From Tamarix chinensis (Eukaryota; Streptophyta; Magnoliopsida; Caryophyllales; Tamaricaceae): a stretch of DNA of 64,000 nt. Where the stretch lies: positions 70,311,466 through 70,375,465 of the forward strand of contig CM060174.1 of NCBI GenBank assembly GCA_030549775.1. Direction: 5' to 3'. Position 1 is the first letter of the stretch. Every line of letters begins with the position of its first letter. A model generated the notes under the pieces. It was not told where the DNA came from, did not search any database, and was given only the letters and a program-made list of their open reading frames with translations. The translations under genes and the position numbers were made by a program. Positions 11,640 through 23,300 of the stretch are shown here, piece by piece.

Positions 11640-12060
11640 TTAAGAATTGGTGAGAAGTACCATTGTGTTATGATTTAGTTGTGATAATGTCATATTTGTG
11701 GAATTATATCTTATCGTATGAAGTATGGGTTTAAGGATATTATATTTTTGAATGAAAGTAAGAATGGGTATAATGTACCATTATTATTTTATTGTAACAA
11801 TGTCATATTTGTGGAAATATATCATATGGCATGAAATATGGACTTAAGGATATTATATTATTAAAAGAAAGTAAGAATGGGTAACAGGTGCTATTTTTAT
11901 TTGTTGTGATAATGTCATATTTTTGTAAATAAATCCTATGGAATGAAATATGAACTTAAGGATATTATATTATTGAAAGAAAGTAAGAATGGGTAAGAGG
12001 TACCATTATTATTTTGTTGTGATAATGTATTATTTGTGGATATATATATATTGGTATGAA
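11640..12060 (+). repeat. Tandem repeat of ~115 bp in element B
   Basis: About four units start with TAAGAATKGGT at roughly 11640, 11758, 11871 and 11984. Each carries GGTACCATT (or a variant), GATAATGTCATATTTGTGG and ACTTAAGGATATTATATT. Copy C has only one clear counterpart (about 26600-26760 reverse), so the array expanded after the copies separated. Confidence 0.75.
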
Positions 12061-12744
12061 ATATATAGGCTAAATGAGTTCTTAATAAATGGACTTAAGA
12101 ATTCTCATGAGATATGATGATTAATTGTGGACTTGAAAAATACATGTGTGGAAAAATAAAGATTTTATTTGTACTTAAGGGTAACTTGGTCATTATGGGA
12201 TAATAAGGAAATTTTGGTATTTTATGTGTTAGGAGGTTTAAAAAATGATATTAATAGCATGAGGAGTTTATAGAAGTATTATTATTATTTGGGGCCCTTA
12301 AATGATTTAATGGCTAATTTGGGGCAAACTATCTTGTAATAATAATACCATTATTCCATGTTTAAAATTTAGAGGTTATCTATCGAGATTGGTAGTCATG
12401 AAAATTTTATGGGAGGTGTTATGACAATTATATGGAATTTAGGTCTTGGATATTTCTGTAATTAACATATCGGGATGAGATTATTAAAGCATACATATGA
12501 AAATTAGGTTGTGCATATTGGGTATGATAAAAATGAGGGGATTTGGAGATAATATAATATAAGTTGTATGGATTAATCTATATGGGAGAATGAATACTAA
12601 AGGGAGTTTAATTAGGGTTTGAAAGGACTAACACTTGGACTTATGCTATATGTATATCTGTTTTGAATGTGTCTTATGCTTGAGAATCAATCTTGAATAA
12701 GCTACTAAACACTTAAAGTGAAAGTGCATGTGAGTAGGGCTAAG

Positions 12745-12745
<1 letters not shown>

Positions 12746-12804
<59 letters not shown>

Positions 12805-12811
12805 TGTATGT
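12746..12811 (+). repeat. TA / TGTA microsatellite
   Basis: An uninterrupted TA run is followed by about nine TGTA repeats, just before the AATAGTGG modules of B. Confidence 0.95.
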
Positions 12812-12812
12812 A

Positions 12813-13255
12813 TTCCTGTTCCACTGCCAAGAATAGTGGTTCGTGTGCATTTTACCCTGAGAAGATGTTTTAACCTCCATTTCACCGGAAAAAATAGTGG
12901 CTCGGGAGCATTTTTCCCTGAGAAGGTGTTTCAGTCCGTTTCACCAAATTAAGAATAGTGGGGTCCCTAATCATCGTGAAATGAAAATGTATTATTATAA
13001 CTTATGGGAAAGATACTAATGATTTAAAGTGGAAGAATACATGAGTCACGACCAAGGTAATCTATTTTTCTATATATATATGTATCCCATTCCACCGGGG
13101 AGAATAGTGGCTCGGGAGCATTTTGCCCTAAGAGGATGTTTTTAATCTTCGTTCTACCAAAAAGAATAGTGGCTTGGGTGCGTTGTCCCCGAGAATAACT
13201 CCAGACTGTTCCATTGGTTTAAGAATAGTAGGGTTCCTATATTCAATGTATATAA
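12813..13255 (+). repeat. AATAGTGG module block of element B
   Basis: Two groups about 270 bases apart (from about 12813 and 13083) each contain two modules of the type CACCGG.. AATAGTGGCTCGGGAGCATTT with a CCCTGAGAAG-like word, then a closing module AAGAATAGTGGGGTYCCTA. The spacer carries GGGAAAGATACTAATGATTTAAAGTGGAA, which A and D share in part. Confidence 0.8.
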
Positions 13256-13872
13256 AATAATGAAAATAGATTATACTTAACAAATGAATCTAGATCATAT
13301 TCTGTCTTATGAGATATTTCATTTATTTGGTTATTTCGTTATTATTTAATGTGAGAGCATGTGCTATTTGTATCCCTACTTCAATAATATTGTTTCCTTA
13401 CTCAGTACGTAGTGTATTGACCGCCCATTTTATGGGTGTTGCCCATTCCCATGAGTAGAAGACCCTGAATCTTATGTGCAGGTCTTAGAAGATCAATTAG
13501 ATGATTATGTTGCCTATGACGGCTTATGCAGGGATGAGTGACTTCATCAATATTAGTGTTAGGTGAAGAGTAATTATTATCCTGTTTATGTATTTAATTG
13601 GATACCCTTTTTGGACTATTGATCCATGGTATCTCCCTTTTGTATTTTGTATTGTTAAACTCGGAATTAGGCTCCAAACTCGGTATTATACTATAAATGT
13701 TCTTTTGTTTTTAATTTCCTTATGTTATTTTAAATGTTTTAGCCTTATGATTGATGCAAGGATGGTTGCATAAGCTAGAATTATGTCGATCACGGTGGTA
13801 ACCTCGACTATTTTACTTGATTATTTCTACTGCAAAACTAAATTTTTCAATAGTAAAAATTGGGGTGTTATA

Positions 13873-14990
13873 ACCGGGTTGTGGTCGGTAAGGGGTATGC
13901 ACAAATATTTGAGGTATAGGATTATACTGTGCCAGACTGGAATGACATCGGTGTCTAGTACGAGTAGGTGAGGTATACCAGTACAAGCCCCCTAGCACTT
14001 AGTATTGTCCATTGTTTAAGCAGGTGTGGTATCCTAATTTTTTAGCCATTATGGTGGAGACATTAAAGGTGTGGTGGGTGAGGTATCCCGGTACAAGCTT
14101 TCTTGGTGTACTTCGACCACATGTGGTGGGTGTGGTATCGCGATTTGTTGTAAGTGCACTCAATGTATGGTGGGAGTAGTATTCTTGAAGAAAGCCCCTT
14201 CAATGTATCCTAACCTCGTATGATGGGTGTATTATCCCGTTGTAATTTTTTATGCTACCATAACTTTTGTTTATGGTGGAGAACTGGACATGGTCAAATG
14301 AACTATCTTACTAACTAGAACTTGTGTGACCATTAAAGGAGAAATTCTAATATGGCTTATATTGTATGACTTGCATGAATTATCGTATTTCCATACTTCC
14401 ATGATTTTCCACGCAAGCATGCTATGTTGTACCCAAGTTGAATCGATATGATATTATCATGCTATTATGTGACTTCAATGTGCTGTATGAGCCTTCTTAT
14501 GTTCTAGATAGGATGTGTTACTAGTACTTCACCATATTGATACTGCACTTGTGTGGTCATTGTGATGTTCCGACTTCTGGTGTGGTTAGAGTATGCTGAG
14601 GATCATGACATGGGCCATTAGTGGGCCATTATTTAGGGTTAGAGGTTTATGAGTGTGCCTAAGAGTTAGGTTAACCAGTTATTAGTATTTTACCCATTGT
14701 GTTGGGGTATTTTGTATTTTTGATTATTCAGATCTTGGCTCAAATTTTTGTATTTGATTTTGTAAAACTATCAAGTTCATTCTATCTATAATATTTTTCT
14801 AGCCTTTATTATCCTATATTGTCACATTATTGTTATTATAATCAAGCATTCTTTTGTTCCTTGTTCTATTTTGTCTTGCATCAGGCATGGGTTAGGTGAT
14901 GATCACACCACTCTCATGGTTTATGTGGCAACAACATTCCCCTATTTTATTTTTCAAACACTTCTGTATGGCCTTAAAAACAATTTTTTT
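13873..14990 (+). mobile_element. Right part of the interrupted family E repeat
   Basis: This segment matches the reverse complement of about 46330-47470 in the family E copy. Shared words include TAGGATTATACTGTGCC / TAGAATTATACTATGG, CCAGTACAAGC, TATTGTCCATAGTTTA-like, TGTATCCTAAC, and near the end GCATCAGGCATGGGTTAGGTGATGATCACAC. A set of GGTGGGTGTGGTATCCC-like modules about 60 bases apart lies at 13960-14250. The expected terminal GGTGTTACA is not clear, so the right edge is approximate. It is noncoding and continues the repeat split by A and B. Confidence 0.75.
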
Positions 14991-16072
14991 TTTGGTTGAA
15001 GCTAGCTATAATATTAGTTGATGTCGACGGAGTGTAAGTTTCTAAACTAGATTATACAAAAGGCACCTTTTGTTTTTAAGGATAAATGTGGTGATAATCT
15101 TTTGAGATGTTAAATTTCCCTTGCTGAATACAAAAATTATATGCCAATGGTTGAGTGAAAACCATGTAGAAATAACCTCTTACTTGTAGAATGAGAAAAC
15201 CTAAGAAACAATAGAGGGAATAGGAGAATATCAATAAGTTATAATTATTGTCATTATAACTATTATAACTTTTATTATTATTATTATTATTAGTGAGAAA
15301 TTGTAGAAATTGTCAAATATCTCATTATTAAATATATTTTATTAAATGATACTTAAGAGATAAAATTCTTTAATGGATTCTTGTTATTTAAGCAAAGTAG
15401 GTTAATTATTATATTGAAAATCTAAAACAATAAATATTTTGGTTATAAAAGTTATGCTAAAATAACATATATTCCCATCTTTTCTAATTTGAACACACTA
15501 ATTAAAAAATTAACAATTTTGAGGGGGTAAAAATGCATAAGATGATTAGTATATATTTACATAAATATATTTTTGGTAACTTGATCATTAATCAATGAAG
15601 ATAGAATAGAGGGTATAGTAGGAAATGCAATATTTAATTTATGAAAGTATCTGTAATATGACTAGTATTCTGAAATAAGCTTTTAAAGAAAAATTGACTT
15701 ATATTATAAAATGGAGGGAGTATTTTGAAATGGAGATAGTATTATTATCAAATTATAGTATAGTGATATGATAATAAGATGAGAGAAAGAAACATCATTC
15801 ACAAATTATTGTACTGATAATGTGTTTGACAAAGTCAACATAGTTTATACGCTATTTTTTAACTTACTATTAATACTATTTTTTTTATTAACAATATTTT
15901 ATTTAAGCGACAACCTTTTACTATATTATAAGTTAGTTTTTGAAAAACTAATTCAACTAAATTATAGATTATAAACTTTTAGTTAAAGTTCCAAATTGAT
16001 TACGGGCATATATATTATGGTTAAATTGGTAATTGAACCGCAATTTTATGATCTGATTCGGTTAAAGATTAA
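14991..16072. other. AT-rich intergenic spacer
   Basis: No gene is seen. It contains a short TTA microsatellite near 15280 and a Stowaway-like half-site ending at about 15722. Confidence 0.6.
15690..15722 (+). mobile_element. Stowaway-like MITE end (remnant)
   Basis: TTATATTATAAAATGGAGGG followed by AGTA is the classic right terminal sequence of plant Stowaway (Tc1/mariner) MITEs, here followed by TTTT. No matching left end was found, so this is a solo or truncated end. Confidence 0.5.
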
Positions 16073-16311
16073 GGGCTTGTTTGGTATGGGAATAATAGGG
16101 GTGAAAATTTTTTCCCTCTATTTTGGATCTTTTATATTAAGTATTTAATAATAATAAATATATTTTTAATGAAATACCCATTTTAGATTAAATTAAGATC
16201 TAAAATGGGTATTTATTAAAATAAAAATATGTAATTTTAATTAGATTATACAAGATATATAAAATATGGGGGTAATTTTTCCACTCCTATTACCCCATAC
16301 CAAACGAGCAC
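16073..16311. mobile_element. Tourist-like MITE with TAA duplication
   Basis: This 239-bp element has inverted ends GGGCTTGTTTGGTATGGG and (reverse of the right end) GTGCTCGTTTGGTATGGGG. Both are followed by a TAATAGGRGTGRAAA word. It is flanked by TAA at 16070-16072 and 16312-16314, fitting the 3-bp TWA target preference of PIF/Harbinger (Tourist) elements. The interior is AT-rich with a GATCTAAAATGGGTATTTA word also found in the element at about 21702. Confidence 0.85.
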
Positions 16312-16729
16312 TAAAAAGTATAGTTTGGTTAAGGAATTTTTAAAAAACACTTTGCTTAGTTGTTAGGGTGCATAAATTTTAATTAATTAATCATTGATCG
16401 TTTAACTTCATTATATATATATATATATATATATTCCCTTGCTCTAACATTTTTGTTTTAGATATCTAATAAGTCTTTTTAATATTTTGATTAACTATTA
16501 AACACACCAAATAAATGATAATTTATAGTTTAGTTTTATTAAATTGATTTTAAAATATAATTTAATTTGATAGATGACGTTAAACCTTAATAACCAAACA
16601 GTATTCATCCTAAAACTATGTAAAGTCTCCGGAAAGGGGATAAAAAAAAAAAGAAAAGGAAAGGGAAAAAAGTATATCCGGCATAATTAATACCCTCTAA
16701 TAATCTGTAAAAAAGAAAAGGAAAAGGGG
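16312..16729 (+). promoter_or_regulatory. Upstream (probable promoter) region of RER1
   Basis: AT-rich sequence with a TA repeat at about 16412-16434 and an A/G-rich stretch (16636-16680) precedes the 5' UTR exon. No TATA box stands out from the AT background. The promoter assignment rests only on position. Confidence 0.35.
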
Positions 16730-16983
16730 AAAGTCCCTGCGGTTATCCCCGGTCCCGAATCATGATTCTGAGGAATTGGCTCTACTATCCGGCCAGACGT
16801 TGCAGGTTCAGGCATTACTACTTCACTGGTGTTCGTGGGGCTAACGTGAAATTCAGAATCCGCAGCTGCGAAACGAGCCAAGATCTAACCCATGCTCATC
16901 GTTGACCTGATTCCATCCTTCGCCCGAGCTTCTCCCTCTTTCTAAGCCAATTACTGCCCAAGAACCATAGACCCTAGTTTCAG
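16730..16983 (+). other. Probable 5' UTR exon of RER1
   Basis: GC content rises well above the surroundings and the segment ends in a strong donor, CAG|GTATGT (intron begins 16984). The next acceptor TTTTTAG lies at 17362-17368, 12 bases before the start codon. The transcription start is unknown, so the left edge is a guess. Confidence 0.55.
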
Positions 16984-17380
16984 GTATGTACCTTCCTTTT
17001 TCTATATTCAATGAACTATTCATCGTATTTTTTGCGTATAATCTTGTCATGTGTGCTACCATGGGAGAGATTATTGTGTAATTGTTAGTATTATTGTTCG
17101 GTTATGATAGCCTCGAGGTGCCGTAAAACACGATTTTTGCTTCACAAAGTGGCTCTGTTGGGTAGTAGTCTTTGAAAGAAATACCTTAATAGCCCTAAAT
17201 TCCGTATTATTTGGTATATTCTGTTCATGTTCCAGTTCATTACTCAATTCTATCTTCTTGTTCAAATTTAGAAGCTCATTCACATTTGATCGTACTATAA
17301 ATTTGTTTCCCTGATTTGTCATTAAGACTCATTTTTTTATTATTCTTTGTTTCAATTTTACTTTTTAGAGGTTTCCTTCT

Positions 17381-20300
17381 ATGGATGGAATTGGTGGCGA
17401 GTCTACTGACATTAGTGATGGCGCCCCTTCTCCTCCGGTGCTGCTTGCAAAATGGAAGGATGATCTTGCTAGGGCATTCCAGTACTACTTAGATAGATCA
17501 GCTCCTCATACTCTAAGAAGGTGGCTTGCAACCCTGGTTGTTGCGACAATTTATGCCTTGAGGGTATATTTTGTGAAAGGGTTCTATGTCATTTCATATG
17601 GCGTGGCTACATATTTGTTGAACATGTTCATTGGGTTTCTTTCACCAAAACTTGATCCTGAGTTAGAGGCATTAGAGGGTGCTTCATTTCTTGCCAAAGA
17701 CTCTGAGGAGTTTAAGCCTTTCATACGGCGATTACCTGAATTTCGGCTTTGGTAAATCTCATAATCCTTGCCCTGTTTTGATTACATGTTTTTGTTTTTG
17801 TCAACATATTTGCCTTGTTCCACGAGATCACTCTTAGTGTGTTCCAATAGATATTCTTTATGCTATGATTATTAATTCATGGAGCTTGTTCATTCTAGCT
17901 AAAGAAGATATTTTTATGTATTAATGGAGAGTATGTGTCCTTTTTAATATCATGATAAACCTCATGAAAATAATAACTTAGAAAGATCATTTTATATTCT
18001 TGTCATTGAACGAGGAACATTGCTGGCATATGCAAATGTTTGATAATGAAATGGCATATTATGGATTGACTTAACTTCTTGACTCTGATTTATGTTTTTG
18101 TTAAGTTGTTTGAGTTTATAAACAATAAACTATGCTATTTAGCTGTTTTTTTGATTCCCAACATTTTTTATCATCTTTGTTGATCGACTCAAACAAGTAC
18201 ATTTTAATAGATTCAATGATTTACTTGCTATCTATCTTTGGCTTCTCTCTCCCTATCTGCTTCTATATAGCCTTGTAATGACCTCAGGTTATCAAACTCA
18301 CAGGGCAATGATAGGGGTTGTGCTTGTAGGTTTGAGCAGAGGATGAAGGGGGCTCCTTTTGGGAATCTACGGTCTCATCCCAATGGAAAGGAGAGTGGAG
18401 GGGCCAATGATTGGAAGTAAGGGTTCACATGGTTTGGTTTTAGCCTCATACCATACCAAATCATATATTTGCGGTTTTTGAAAAATTTCAAACCAACCCA
18501 AATCAAACCATTTTTCGAATGATCCAAACCAAACTGTATTAACAGTTTACAATTTGGTTTGATTTACGGGTTTTGAATATTAAATATCAAAAATCAATTA
18601 TTCACCTTAAAATCACTTTAATGTTCTTATGAAAATCAGACCTAATGAATAATCACTACTAAATTATAATTTAAAAATGTCATTTTTATAATAATATCTA
18701 ACTTACTCTAAAATTATGTAGATATGGTTGTATGTGTATAAATATTGTTCATATAAAAGCATTATTTGTAATTATAAGAAAAATATAACAAAAACACAAT
18801 TAAGAGAATGTGCAAATATATAATATTTTTTAAACAACTTTTTAAGTACTTTAAGTATGTGAAAATATTATTACCATCAAGTGAATATTTTACAGTGTAA
18901 TTCTAACTAATAACTATGTTGTAAATATATGTTGTAACTACTTTAAGTATGTATGTATGTATATATATGGTTTGTTATTTATAAATCGTTATTTAATTTT
19001 CTAAACTATAACCAAATTGTTTTAAAAAATTATAAATAAAACCGCTAGTTTTTAAATTGTACATCAAACCAAATGTAAAAATTTGGTTTCATTTATGGTT
19101 TAAATCATATCACCCTTAACTGGAAGGTGACACATGAGAGAAAGAAAGGGGAAGGCTGAGAGAAAGATTAGAGTGAAAAGGAAAAATAACTCTTGTTAAT
19201 ACTCCCATCTTATTTTTAAAGACCTATAAAGTTTGCACTTGATATGGTAACACAATATAGTCTATTGACTATGAGGCTACTATATCATTTCCGGTGTAAA
19301 ATTATCTCCTAATTAGCATAACTTTAGTCTTGTGGTCAAAGAAAATTTATTTAAAGAACTTAAGCTCAGTGTTAGAAAAAGTGTGCCTAAGGCGCAAGGC
19401 GATGGGGGGTGGGGGCTTTTTTGGTGCTAGGCGAGGCGATGTGAGCGAGGTGCACGTAAGGCGGTTGAGGAGCGCCTAAGGCACAGAAATGCAGAGGCAC
19501 ATGCGTTTGAGTAAAATTTCCTTTGAGCAAAAAAAATCACACAGGAAGCCAAGGGCTTAGGGGAGAGGAGTAGACATTTTTTGGAAAAAGAGAAGTCTAT
19601 TTATAGTTTTAATTGGGGAGAGCAATAGTTGTTTTGGAGATATCAAGCAGGGACTTAAGGGAGAGGAGTAGACATGCACATGCCTTTCAGCAGAAAAAAA
19701 AAAATCATGCAGAGATCTAGGGATTTAGGGGAGAGGAGTAGATATGCCTTTCAGCAGAAAAAAAAATCATGCAGAGATCGGTCAATCCCTCAAAATACTT
19801 CATTTTAGGCCAATAATCCATATTACATTACCCTTTAAAGCCATAAAACACTTTTTTGGGTTTTCCACTAAGGCCTTCACAAATACCTATTGAGTATGCT
19901 ATGAATTATGTTCCATTTAACCTATCCATTAGGTTGTCAATCTATGTCAAAAGATGTGTTTCCATCATTAAGTAATTGTTTAGCTACATTAGGCATAATC
20001 TCGAAGTATATTGAGGCCAAAGATTCAAAATTGCGCTATCTCGATTGGTTTGGCCTAATCGGTCAATTGGTTTCACCAACCTGTTGATCAATTTGGGCCA
20101 ACTACTAGATCATTTTTGTTTAGTGAAATCCAAGGTCCCTTCAACAGGTTGATCGATTTGGCTAAACCAGTTAACTGTTCAGCCAAACCGGTTGATGGGT
20201 TTAAGTAGAGAGCAACCAAAGTCACCACAGACCCATCAGTAAATCGGTATGGGCCAACCAGTCTACTGTTTGTTCTAAGGAAAAGTTAATTGTTTTGACC

Positions 20301-23300
20301 TAACCAGTTGATCAGTTTGCCTCCAAATAACATAGAAACTATCACACTCTACAATCTTACCAAATCCAACCCAAAACATATCGTAGCTTCATGCTTCACA
20401 TTCATGCAAATTGATCCTATTTTCTCTAAAATCATGTAATTTTCTTAGAATTCACAAACAATTCTACGTGCATCAATCTGAAGCTAAACTCTCATGCAGG
20501 CCTATAAAATTAACACTTTATAGAATACACTACATCACATGCTTATTCAGGCCATATTTTAGAGGTAATGACTTACTTGATGCTAGCAAAATTTTCACTA
20601 ATGGAAAAAACTCAATGTGGAAAATTCTCAACTTTCAAAACTTTTAAAACAAGAAGTTAAAAATTCAGAAATCATTAAATCTTTTTACAGATTAACTCGA
20701 ATTAGAAGGAAAAATGGGCTTACCAAACCTAAGAGAAAAACAAAGGAAGATTCTGCTGAGTGAAACTCAACTTCTTTCTAAATCTAATCATCCCTTGCTT
20801 AAAGACAAAACATTAAGGAGCTAGGGAAATGATCAAAAGAGTGAAGAGAAGTCAAAAGCAAGCTCGAAGCGGAGAGGAAATAACATAGTTGCTAAAGAGC
20901 TGAGATATTTCAGAGGTTTAAAAAAAAAGTGAGAAGAATGGGTGATTTGGGTTATTTATAGCTAACAAGTCTGTTCAAGGATGAGTGGGATTATGCAACA
21001 GATCAAAAATCATTACTTGACAGTGCAAATTTGAGCTGAACGAGCGATTTTATCAAAGATAGATTGGCTTCCATTTTAGAGCCGAAATGGTATTTTTTGG
21101 AGAATGCAGGTTGAATTTGTATAGATAATATTGAACACAAGAATGGTAATGGAAGATCAACGTGGGAAGGAATCTTCCAGCCAAGCATAGACAATTTGAA
21201 AATCGAAGCAGTGATTCCAGATGTGTGTAGATGGGAGTGGTTAAAAAGACAAGGGTGAGGTCATCATCTCTCTCAATTGTCCAAATTGAACCCTCAAATC
21301 AGCTTGAGGCAACAACTTGAGCCGAATACATGATAAAAAGGGTTAACAATCTCTAAAGAATAGTTTGGAGTGAGATTATCGAGCTTTTATTTTGGTATAA
21401 GAAAAATATTGAGCTTCGAAAATATGCTTAGCCCGACCCACCAATTGATCAGTTTGGCCTACTAGTTGATTGTTTCCTCAAACCAATTGATCGGTTCGGT
21501 TGAACAAAACCTTTTATCTAAAACAATGAACTAGTTAATCGGTCCGCCTGAAAGCTTGTTTTACTCAATTTTCCAAACTTTATTCAAATCTACTCTCACC
21601 TCAAACCCAATTATAGTTCCAAATTAAAATCAAATATTATTAAATTTTAATAAATACCATAACTTTCCATTCAATAAATCTTACAAAAAAAGGGGTATTA
21701 TAGCCTTATAGGTACGGGGTTAATAGGCGTGGAAAAATTACACCAGTATTTTACTCCTTCCCCCCCACCTTTCCCTCGATGGATACTTATTTTTAATCTT
21801 AATTTGATCTAAAATGGGTATATTTGATACAAAAGGTACAAAAAAGGGGAAAATTCTTTCCACCGCGATTAACCCTATACTAAACAAATCTATAAGGAGA
21901 ATAGAAGGGAAAAAGTGGCAGTATAGCATTTAGTGTTTTTTACTTTTTGTAAAATAACTTATATTATGGAACAAAAAATTCATAGGTCCTTGATTGTGAA
22001 ACAGAGGGAGTATGTAGTTTCCTTTTGTGGTGATTCTCTGCATGAAGCTTTTCTTGTACAATGTGCAATCTTTGTTTGTTATCTTATTCCTTGGCATTGC
22101 GTTGGACCTCATCATCAATTATCTCCTGGAGCATACTCTATAAGATTTGTAATTGGGCTTGTATTGAATCTCCTATGACAATAGGCTCTGTTATGGGCTC
22201 GGGCCCGAGGCGTAGATAAATGGGTTGTAGGGTTTAGTAGTGTATCAAGGAGCTCCTCTTACTTATGCTGTTGTGTCAAGGAGGCTAGACATAGCACTAG
22301 TTAAGTCTCCCAACCTGGCTTTATTTAGGAACTAAAGATCCCTTTCGTATACGGTTTTACAAGACTAAGACTGACGTAAATAAAAATCCTTTCTTTCTAA
22401 AAAGGAAGTCACTTTAGTACTAAAGTCTTGTTAAAAAAAGGCTATTTTTACCTTTAATTTTTTTTCTTTTCTTTTTTCATTATCTATTTATTAAATGATT
22501 TTTTAATATAAGTATAATACTAAAGCTAATTGTATTAGTTCCTTAAAAAGTGTATAAAATGTAAAAATGACTTCTTTTTGAGCAGAGGGAGTATTACGTA
22601 TTATGGTAACCCCTAACTTAAGGTTACTAAATTAATTTTTATATAATATCATTTCCTAATCGGCATAATTCCAAGCATGTGCTCTATGCACTTTATTTAA
22701 ATATTTTAAGGTCGGCCCCCAGAGCCTATGTACCTTGAGCCCCAAGTACATCACCAAAGTATGGGCTGAGCCCATCAAGTTGCAGTGGCCGCTGCTGCTG
22801 ATGCTTGCGCTGCTCCTGTGGTTCGGCTGGTGCCTTGTTGCACACTACCGGCTGTGGTTGAGCCACTCAAGCCTAGCTCGGAGCCTGATTGAGCCCACCG
22901 ATGGTAGACTTCACTTACTAACGCATCTGTGACAGGCCCTTGCTGGTGTCTGCTAGAGCCCGAGCATTTGGCATAAATTATTTGACCCTCCCTCAAATTT
23001 CTGAGTTCTCTGGATTTATCATGTATTATTGTTCTATATATCTTCAGCTTTTTGTTGATATTTTACTGTGCTACTCGAACAATGACTTGTCACAATTCTC
23101 TTATAGCCTCTTGTTGTTTCTCAATGAGTTGGCAACACGAACTTAGAAGTGTCTTAGATGCAGTCACTCCAAATAAGTTGTTGAAAAATTCAACCTATGA
23201 TGATGTTCTGATCGCATCATGTAACATTTCTTAAGATAGGGATGTCTATCGAGATAAGATGAATGGCTATCAACCTCTGTCTTCAAGTCTTTCTTTCGTG

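Larger units (their letters stand above)
6070..13872 (+). mobile_element. Long LTR-like element B, interrupted by a hAT
   Basis: The left end TGTAATACCC (6070) and right end TTGGGGTGTTATA (to 13872) match the family ends. Without the hAT at about 6764-10830 it is about 3.74 kb. Flanking bases ATCAG (6065-6069) and ACCGG (13873-13877) fit a decayed 5-bp duplication, since the two differences are transitions. The sequence aligns along its length with C in reverse: CT-rich start, TTTGGTTTTGCCTCA, a GGTACCATT..ATAATGTCATATTTGTGG region, the AATAGTGG modules, the ACTCAGTACGTAGTGTA block (13397-13413) and the right-end block. B and C resemble each other more than either resembles A or D. No coding sequence of its own is visible. 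Confidence 0.75.

Noticed and set aside
22735..22932. 65-residue GC-rich frame in the RER1 intron as an extra exon
   Set aside because: The flanking exons join in frame without it and no matching splice sites keep the RER1 reading frame.
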